From CAZEDU01 sp964511185 (GTDB lineage Bacteria > Myxococcota > Myxococcia > Myxococcales > Myxococcaceae), in the NCBI GenBank assembly GCA_964511185.1, contig CAZEDU010000023.1, forward strand, positions 1-51,302: 51,302 nt of DNA. Direction: 5' to 3'. The notes beneath the pieces were generated by a model, which was given only the letters and a program-made list of their open reading frames with translations, had not been told where the DNA came from and searched no databases. Shown here piece after piece: positions 48,807-51,302 of this stretch. How positions within the stretch are numbered: position 1 is the stretch's first letter; each line of letters opens with the position of its first letter. Made by a program: the position numbers and the translations under genes.

Positions 48807-50100
48807 CCGCTTTCCGCTCTTGCTGTTGGGCGCGCTGCTGCTCTTCGGGGCGCTGGGGGTCTCCCTCTTCCGCTCGGGCGCGCGCGGCAGCTTCGCCGAG
48901 CCGCTCTCCACCTACCGCTCCGAGCCCGACGGCGCCCGCGCGCTGTACCTGCTCGCCGAGCAGACGGGCCTCCCTGTCGTCCGCCTCAAGCAGAGCTTCG
49001 AGGTCATCGAAGAGCTGCCGGCCCCGCAGCAACCGCTCCTCCTGCTCGGCATCTCCGCCGCGGATCCCTTCGGGCCGGCGCCCGACGCGGGCATGGGGTG
49101 GCTCGACGACTCGACGGAGCCGGCCGAGGCGCCGGCCGACGACGAGGCGCCGGAGGATCCGAAAGAGGTCACCGCGCGCGCGCTTCGGCGCCTGACGCGC
49201 GAGCCGCTCGCCGAAGCCGAGGTCGACGCGCTCCTCGCGCACGTCCGCGCCGGCGCGACGCTCCTCTACGCGCCCGACGACTTCGAGTCAGGGCCCGACG
49301 TGATGCTCACGCGGCTCGACGTGCAGGCGTGGAGGTCGAAGGAGCAGGGCCCGCGCACCCTGGTGCCCGCGCAGCCCACCCCCTACACCTTGGGCGTCCG
49401 GGAGCTGAAGGCGAAGGTCACTTTCTACTGGAGCCTCCCGGAGGACGCCGTGCCGCTGCTCTTCGACGCGGGCAACGACGCCACGGTGGCGGCCGTCCTC
49501 CCGGTGGGGCTCGGCCGCGTCCTGCTGCTCGGCGCACCCGAGCTGGCGATGAACCGCGCGCTGACGCTCGCCGACAACGCGCGGTTCTGGCAGTCCACGC
49601 TCACGACCATGTCCGCCGGCAAGCCGCTGGGGTTCGACGAGTTCCACCACGGCTTTCAGAACGAGCGCTCGATGGTCGACTTCGCCCGCCGCTACGGCGT
49701 GCAGTTCGCCGCGCTGCAGCTGCTGTTCGGCCTGTGCCTATGGGCGATGGCGCTCCGGCGGATGGGCCGGCCGCAGCCGCCGCTCGACGAGCAGCGCTCG
49801 AGCGGCGCCGACGCGCTGTTCGCCACCAGCCGCCTGTACCGCGAGGGCAGGCACCGCGCGCACGCGGCGCAGCTCATCGTCAAAGGCGTCGCCCAGTCGC
49901 TCGGCGTGGGCGTGGGGCTCGCCTGGCACGCGCCCGTCGCCGAGGTGGCGAGCGCGCTCGAGGCGCGCGGGAGCGCCGACCTGGGCGCGCAGCTCGTGCA
50001 GCTCGAGGCCTTGGCCTTGCGCGCGACGACCGAGCCGGAGGTGTTGCACGTTGCGCAGCTTGCCGCCACGCTGCGCGAGAGGGGAAAAAGAGCGTCATGA
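48799..50100 (+). CDS. DUF4350-type membrane protein of the MoxR cluster
   Basis: A 433-residue protein. The GTG at 48799 is supported by GGAGG at 48788-48792 and by the first residues VRDRFPLLLLGALLLFGALG, one membrane helix, followed by the DUF4350 hallmark ARALYLLAEQTGLPV and the FDEFHHGF motif near residue 280. A second membrane helix lies at ~300-320. An acidic, Asp/Glu/Ala insert covers ~100-120. The region ~60-280 looks like a glutamine-amidotransferase-like fold without evident active-site residues. It overlaps its upstream gene by 8 bases and the MoxR gene by 4 bases. Confidence 0.85.
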   Translation: MRDRFPLLLLGALLLFGALGVSLFRSGARGSFAEPLSTYRSEPDGARALYLLAEQTGLPVVRLKQSFEVIEELPAPQQPLLLLGISAADPFGPAPDAGMGWLDDSTEPAEAPADDEAPEDPKEVTARALRRLTREPLAEAEVDALLAHVRAGATLLYAPDDFESGPDVMLTRLDVQAWRSKEQGPRTLVPAQPTPYTLGVRELKAKVTFYWSLPEDAVPLLFDAGNDATVAAVLPVGLGRVLLLGAPELAMNRALTLADNARFWQSTLTTMSAGKPLGFDEFHHGFQNERSMVDFARRYGVQFAALQLLFGLCLWAMALRRMGRPQPPLDEQRSSGADALFATSRLYREGRHRAHAAQLIVKGVAQSLGVGVGLAWHAPVAEVASALEARGSADLGAQLVQLEALALRATTEPEVLHVAQLAATLRERGKRAS

Positions 50101-51098
50101 CCGAACCGATGTCGTCCGTCACCAGCGCGGCGGGTGAGCACCCCGCCGTGCGCGCCGCGAGCGAGCTGCGCAGCACCGTGCTTCAAGAAGTGAGGAAGGC
50201 GGTCGTCGGCCAGGAGCAGGTGCTCGAGCTGATGCTGTGCGGCCTGGTGTGCGGCGGCCACATGCTGCTCGAAGGCGTGCCGGGCGTCGCCAAGACGCTG
50301 ATGGCCAAGGCGCTCGCCCGCACGGTGAACGCCGACTTCCGGCGCATCCAGTTCACGCCCGACCTGATGCCCGCCGACATCCTGGGCACCAGCGTGTTCG
50401 ACCTGAAGTCTCAGTCGTTCGCGCTGGTGAAGGGGCCGATCTTCACGGATCTGTTGCTCGCCGACGAGATCAACCGGTCCCCCGCGAAGACGCAGTCGGC
50501 GCTGCTCGAGGCGATGCAGGAGCGGCAGGTCTCCATCGAAGGCAAGCTCCTGCCGCTCTCGCCGGTCTTCACCGTGTTCGCCACCCAAAACCCGGTCGAG
50601 TCCGAAGGCACCTACCCCTTGCCCGAGGCGCAGCTCGATCGCTTCCTCTTCAAGATCGACGTCGGCTATCCGTCGCCCGACGAGGAGGACGCGATCCTCG
50701 CCTCGGTGCACCGCGGCTTCGATGCGGGTGACCTCGAGAAGGCCGGCGTCGGCTCGCCGATGACCAAGGAGCGGCTGCTCGCGGCGCGCGGCGCGATGCG
50801 CGAGGTGGTGGTCGAGCCGCCGGTGCTCGCGTACGTGCGGCGGCTGATCGGCGCGACGCGCGCGTCGCCGCGCATTCGCCTGGGCGCCGGTCCGCGCGCG
50901 GGCGTGCACCTGCTCGTCGCCTCCAAGGCGCTCGCCGCGCTGCGCGGCCGCCCGTTCGTCACCCCCGACGACGTCCGCTACCTGAGCGGCCCGGTGCTGC
51001 GGCACCGCCTGCTGCTCTCGCCGGACGCCGAGCTCGACGGCGCCACCGCGGCCGACGTGCTGCGGCAAGCCGTCGAGACCGTCGAGGTCCCCCGGTGA
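50097..51098 (+). CDS. MoxR-family AAA+ ATPase
   Basis: A 333-residue AAA+ chaperone-type ATPase. Walker A is GVPGVAKT (~residues 60-67), Walker B LLADEINR, sensor 1 FATQNP. The MoxR signature GTYPLPEAQLDRFLFKIDVGYP is present. The C-terminal lid ends ... VETVEVPR. MoxR ATPases typically work with DUF58 and von-Willebrand-type partners; a DUF58 gene follows with a 4-base overlap (GTGA, 51095-51098). The ATG at 50097 overlaps the previous stop. Confidence 0.94.
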   Translation: MTEPMSSVTSAAGEHPAVRAASELRSTVLQEVRKAVVGQEQVLELMLCGLVCGGHMLLEGVPGVAKTLMAKALARTVNADFRRIQFTPDLMPADILGTSVFDLKSQSFALVKGPIFTDLLLADEINRSPAKTQSALLEAMQERQVSIEGKLLPLSPVFTVFATQNPVESEGTYPLPEAQLDRFLFKIDVGYPSPDEEDAILASVHRGFDAGDLEKAGVGSPMTKERLLAARGAMREVVVEPPVLAYVRRLIGATRASPRIRLGAGPRAGVHLLVASKALAALRGRPFVTPDDVRYLSGPVLRHRLLLSPDAELDGATAADVLRQAVETVEVPR

Positions 51099-51302
51099 TC
51101 CCCACTGGGCGGGCGTGGCTCACCGCCTGCTTGCTCGCGCTGCCGACGGTGGCGGCGGGCTTCCTCCCCGGTATCTGGCCGGTGGTGCTCATCCTGGATG
51201 CGACGATCGTCGGCTGCGCCCTGCTCGACTGGTCGATCGCGCGCAAGGCGCAGGTCGAGCTGCGCCGGGAGCTGCCGCCCAAGCTCTCGGTGGGCGCCGC
51301 CA
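51095..51302 (+). CDS. DUF58 protein, 5' part only
   Basis: The reading frame runs off the right edge. GTG 51095 overlaps the MoxR stop. The visible 69 residues give two membrane helices (ACLLALPTVAAGFLPG and VVLILDATIVGCALLDW), then RKAQVELRRELPPKLSVG, the typical beginning of DUF58 proteins found next to MoxR. Confidence 0.8.
   Translation, partial: MIPTGRAWLTACLLALPTVAAGFLPGIWPVVLILDATIVGCALLDWSIARKAQVELRRELPPKLSVGAA

Overview
The window is high-GC DNA that reads as a chromosomal segment of a myxobacterium (Myxococcota, probably the Myxococcus/Archangium side). The reasons are a C-terminal MYXO-CTERM-type sorting signal, an ELWxSDGTxxGT-repeat giant protein, many sigma-54 activators and hybrid signalling proteins, PEGA and Asp/Cys-repeat lipoproteins, and short GGGGACTGTCCCC-type palindromes. 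It is draft sequence: two 10-N gaps (253-262 and 36985-36994) interrupt genes, and at least one gene (45305-46605) carries a frameshift. I see no phage, insertion sequence, CRISPR array, rRNA or convincing tRNA.

Layout. 1-513: 3' end of an unrecognised gene. 597-3466: a lipoprotein with seven Asp/Cys repeats, followed 5 bases later by an NtrC-type sigma-54 activator. 3467-3754: a non-coding block with a paired palindromic repeat, an 8-bp inverted repeat and a near-consensus sigma-54 promoter. 3755-17863: a complete type II secretion operon, gspC-D-E-F-(64-aa membrane protein)-G-H-I-J-K-L-M-N, mostly coupled by 1-4 base overlaps. 18003-25457: secreted proteins, namely a 1578-aa repeat protein with seven HYR-like domains and a MYXO-CTERM tail, a small lipoprotein, and a PQQ-propeller protein. 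25518-30367: regulators, namely a double-FHA sigma-54 activator, a histidine kinase, an ECF sigma factor and a double cyclic-nucleotide-domain protein. 30414-33601: an M50B-type membrane metalloprotease, then on the minus strand a DoxX membrane protein and a GAF histidine kinase.

34330-38660 (minus strand) holds topoisomerase IV parC-parE, translationally coupled to an ETHE1-like metallo-hydrolase (33677-34330). From 38823 on the plus strand: a PEGA protein, a signal peptide peptidase fused to an outer-membrane-barrel-like domain, a ferritin-like diiron protein, transcription terminator rho with a long N-terminal low-complexity region, a frameshifted receiver-GAF-degenerate-GGDEF protein, and a MoxR-type operon (B-box zinc/TM protein, DUF4129, DUF4350, MoxR AAA+ ATPase, DUF58) that runs off the right edge.

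How it may fit together (inference): the activator at 2105-3466 is placed to drive the secretion operon through the sigma-54 promoter at 3709-3724, and the MYXO-CTERM protein just downstream is a plausible substrate of that secretion system. The most novel-looking items are the 64-aa protein inside the gsp operon, the very long GspI, the barrel-SppA fusion, the divergent Rho RNA-binding region, and the repeat element found both beside the gsp promoter and in the rho leader.
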